Of a stretch of DNA of 17,500 bases, positions 16,116-17,500 are shown piece after piece (the stretch's first letter is position 1; each line of letters starts with the position of its first letter). This DNA is from Chromera velia (taxonomy: Eukaryota > Sar > Chromeraceae). The stretch lies in assembly GCA_018398765.1 (NCBI GenBank), contig JAHBMJ010002450.1, forward strand, positions 1 through 17,500, in the 5' to 3' direction. The position numbers and the translations under genes are program-made. Below the pieces are notes generated by a model. The model saw only the letters and a list, made by a program, of their open reading frames with translations, was not told the DNA's origin and did no database searches.

Positions 16116-16912
16116 CCGTGTCTGCATATTCATTTGTACATGAATGCAGAACCCACACACGACTCTTTTTCAGTGGAGACGTGGCTGGGAATGTGAACGT
16201 GTTCTCGTACGCGACCAGCGGGACGAAACGCCCCATTGGTCTGTCTGTTTGTTTGTCTGTCTGTCTGTGATTCAACCAGCTAGTTCTGTACAGATGCCAC
16301 AGACCAGGCTGGAAAGAAATGCGGCAGACCCATTGAAGATGCAGACGGTCAATGGAACGTCTATATGGGACCAAGCAGGAAGCTTTCCATCGCGCAATTT
16401 GAGTTTGAGTCTCTTCCCTTCTCTCTTTTCTCTGTGTGTCCCTGCCCGATGTTGCAGAAAGTCTTATGGATGCTTTCCCACCGATCAACACTGTGTGTGT
16501 GAATCCGACCGGAGACTTTCTCCTGGTGGGCACAGATCACAACATTATCCGGTCAGGTGCTGCTGCACGGTCACACCCTTCCTTTCTGAAGATGGGGGTA
16601 CTCGGAAAGAAAGAGATGGGTGGGAAAATAGGAGGGAGCAAGGGTCCACATTGACTTCACGCAGGAAAAAGAAAGCTGTTTCTGTGGGTACTGCGTCGTG
16701 CCTGCAGGTCTATCCTGTCTTGTTCTGCAGATATGAAAATGCTTGTTTGCACAAGCTTGCTCTTAGAGAGAGGAAATGCTAACACTTCCTCCGTTGTTAA
16801 TATCCTTTATTTTTCTTCTTCTGTGCATAAATGACCCCCACGTGCGTGCAGAATTTACGACACTCAGCGGTACCATTGCAGAGCCGCAAAGAACGAAAAT
16901 GACCACCACAGG
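13701..16912 (+). CDS. CSTF1: cleavage stimulation factor 50-kDa subunit (CstF-50), 5' part, truncated by window end
   Basis: Predicted WD-repeat subunit of CstF, the nuclear complex that binds the G/U-rich element downstream of poly(A) sites. Exons with matching phases: 13701-13843, 14446-14793, 15287-15739, 16174-16238, 16294-16347, 16458-16551, 16852-16912, about 406 codons so far. N-terminal dimerisation segment: SLYELLLRQLRDDG, then AAELSEQTN and FLVHLYEERG, parallel to LYKLIISQLLYDG and LLHLIKLG in human CSTF1. WD-type matches follow: VRFSPDGAFLG; HTARVTCLDFHPD (human HVDEVTCLAFHP); NPTGDFLLVGTDH (human HPSGDFILVGTQH); IYDTQRYHC (human LYDINTFQC). ATG 13701 is the first ATG in this frame and has A at -3 and G at +4. 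A glycine/glutamine-rich insert of about 75 residues lies between the first two WD matches. The remaining WD repeats must lie to the right. Exon 3 boundaries and the exon 7 donor are tentative. Confidence 0.85.
14359..14417. repeat. (GT)n then GTTT microsatellite in CSTF1 intron 1
   Basis: About 22 GT units followed by three GTTT units, in sense orientation, ending about 28 nt before the exon 2 acceptor. Confidence 0.95.
14446..14793 (+). other. CSTF1: CSTF1 coding exon 2
   Basis: Acceptor ACCCACCAG completes a glycine codon and continues FEDVAAELSEQTNITPNSL. The frame stays open through KAWMLNLEANQR to donor GTCCGT at 14794, the same donor word as eIF4B exon 2. An earlier GTGCAG/GTGAGA donor at 14699 (phase 0) is possible but does not match the next acceptor phase. 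Confidence 0.7.
14849..14882. repeat. (CT)n microsatellite in CSTF1 intron 2
   Basis: Pure CT repeat preceded by GGAAGGAAGG and an A run. It lies in the intron between exon 2 and exon 3. Confidence 0.95.
15085..15123 (+). other. CSTF1: candidate 39-nt CSTF1 microexon
   Basis: A pyrimidine-rich acceptor CTAATCCTGTTGTAG precedes it, and GTCAAT, the same donor word as the exon ending at 16347, follows. It enters and leaves in phase 2, so it fits between exons 2 and 3 without changing frame. It encodes DKAHPPLPPPSP with split codons. It could be constitutive, optional or a coincidence. Confidence 0.4.
15287..15739 (+). other. CSTF1: CSTF1 coding exon 3: first WD matches and insert
   Basis: The acceptor is one of three closely spaced AGs (CAAGCAAGCAG); the last gives the right phase and reads HVLPIPLIKARFHVQVRQAH. 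It carries VRFSPDGAFLG, a Gly/Gln/Arg-rich insert, and SFAGHTARVTCLDFHPD. The 3' end falls in GTTT repeats; only a few donors in that run give the phase required by exon 4, and the one after 15739 gives the best alignment. Confidence 0.65.
15728..15764. repeat. (GTTT)n repeat overlapping the CSTF1 exon 3 donor
   Basis: Tandem GTTT/GTGT units begin within the last codons of exon 3 and offer many candidate GT donors. The repeat is partly coding under the chosen model. Confidence 0.85.
15904..15986. repeat. (GTCC)n and (ATGG)n repeats in CSTF1 intron 3
   Basis: About five GTCC units at 15904-15924 and about six ATGG units at 15963-15986 in the same intron. Confidence 0.9.
16040..16115. repeat. 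compound (GT)n(GA)n microsatellite in CSTF1 intron 3
   Basis: GT repeat with GC interruptions followed by an imperfect GA tract, ending about 58 nt before the exon 4 acceptor. Confidence 0.95.
16174..16238 (+). other. CSTF1: CSTF1 coding exon 4
   Basis: Acceptor CTCTTTTTCAG; donor GTCTGT, which begins a GTCT repeat. It encodes GDVAGNVNVFSYATSGTKRP, aligning with the LKLFDYSKPSAKRAF strand of human CSTF1. Confidence 0.8.
16294..16347 (+). other. CSTF1: CSTF1 coding exon 5 (54 nt)
   Basis: Acceptor GTTCTGTACAG closes a 55-nt intron; donor GTCAAT follows. It encodes DATDQAGKKCGRPIEDAD, entering and leaving in phase 1. Confidence 0.7.
16458..16551 (+). other. CSTF1: CSTF1 coding exon 6
   Basis: Acceptor GATGTTGCAG, donor GTCAGG. 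It encodes SLMDAFPPINTVCVNP and TGDFLLVGTDHNII, the clearest WD-repeat match in the gene. Confidence 0.88.
16852..16912 (+). other. CSTF1: CSTF1 coding exon 7 (3' boundary tentative)
   Basis: Acceptor CGTGCGTGCAG completes an arginine codon and continues IYDTQRYHCRAAKNENDHHR, matching LYDINTFQCFVSCNPQDQH of human CSTF1. The donor is taken as GTCTGC at 16913; other GT words follow closely in the GTCT-rich sequence. Confidence 0.75.
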
Positions 16913-17500
16913 GTCTGCCTGTCTGTCTGCCTGTCCGGGGACGGAGGGGAAGGTGTCTGTAGGGCTTGTACTGGCTTTACTCCATTCCTTCCCAATTTGT
17001 ATTTTTGGGGGGGGAGACCGTCTCTCTGCCACCTGCCTCTTTCCGCCCTCCCGCTTCCTTTCCCTCCTTCTCCTTCTCCTCCTCCCCTTGTCCTCTGTTT
17101 TCGTCCGTGCGTCCCTGGATCCCGTGCCTAATCCTCTCTTCTCTTTTCCTTGCCCTTCCCTACCTTACTCTTGTCTGTTCCCTCCCTCGATCGATCTTTG
17201 AGTTCCTCTCGATCACGTCCAGAAAAAGAAATTAAGCAGGCACTAAAAGAGAAGAGAGCAGACCCTTTTGTCGTCATGAGGAAGGAAGAGAGCATGCAGC
17301 TCCCCGCATCTTTTTTTGAAATTTTCTCAATCTGTCAGTCGGGTGGTGCTTCTTTGCTTCTTTTTTCTTCTGTTATTTCCTTCATTCGTTCGCTCATGTT
17401 GTTTTTGCCCTTTCTTCTTTCCTCGGTGTTCCTCCTCCTCTTTTCTAGGCCTTTCAGCCTCTTCTTTTTCTCTCTTCTTAATGCTTGCTTGCATGCATGC
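16913..17500 (+). other. presumed CSTF1 intron running to window end
   Basis: Mostly strongly pyrimidine-rich sequence, with a G run at 17006-17014 and CTCC/TTCTCC runs at 17060-17100. A purine-rich block at 17220-17300 interrupts it. I could not find an exon continuing the expected next WD strand, so the next exon probably lies beyond the window. It could also be unrecognised here. Confidence 0.5.

Noticed and set aside
13701-16912. Alternative reading of the plus-strand gene as a generic WD40 protein
   Set aside because: The N-terminal segment and the order of WD strands (VTCLDFHPD, TGDFLLVGTDH, IYDTQRYHC) align specifically with CstF-50.
1-17500. CRISPR array, prokaryotic defence island, rRNA or tRNA genes
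   Set aside because: No repeat-spacer pattern with unique spacers of constant length, no prokaryotic gene organisation, and no RNA-gene core sequences recognised; all repeats seen are simple-sequence.

Overview
The window looks like nuclear DNA of a microbial eukaryote. Genes are split into many short exons by GT-AG introns, acceptors usually end in TGCAG, and introns and intergenic DNA are full of microsatellites. There are no operons, prokaryotic-type ribosome sites, rRNA, tRNA or CRISPR arrays that I can see. Intron density, microsatellite load and frequent TGCATGCA words suggest an intron-rich protist or alga (for example a chromerid or heterokont), but this is an impression and not a taxonomic proof.

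Layout: positions 1-196 hold an open frame running in from the left edge that may be the end of a gene. Positions 197 to about 1150 are AT-rich with no gene. Positions 1150-4820 are purine- and pyrimidine-biased simple-sequence DNA with no supportable gene. Positions 4822-12746 (minus strand) carry a 12-exon gene that I reconstructed exon by exon. It encodes a protein of about 863 aa related to translation initiation factor eIF4B: an N-terminal tryptophan motif, one RRM, a very long Arg/Asp/Gly repeat region, the RPKLNL and SIFGDAKP motifs, and an RGG-rich tail. Positions 12747-13700 are a divergent intergenic region with GC-rich inverted repeats. Positions 13701-16912 (plus strand) carry the 5' part of a gene for the 50-kDa subunit of cleavage stimulation factor (CstF-50/CSTF1). 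It includes the N-terminal dimerisation segment and the first WD repeats; the remaining WD repeats must lie beyond the right edge.

The two recognised genes are head to head, about 950 bp apart. One acts in cap-dependent translation initiation and the other in mRNA 3' end formation. Both are housekeeping functions, and the divergent arrangement could allow a shared promoter.

I did not find a new multi-gene system. The most interesting signals are structural: a 724-nt nearly perfect polypyrimidine tract inside an eIF4B intron, a TG-repeat tract placed directly against the acceptor of a 36-nt microexon, tandem splice donors built from GTCA repeats, a candidate 39-nt in-frame microexon in CSTF1, and paired GC-rich stem-loops between the two genes.
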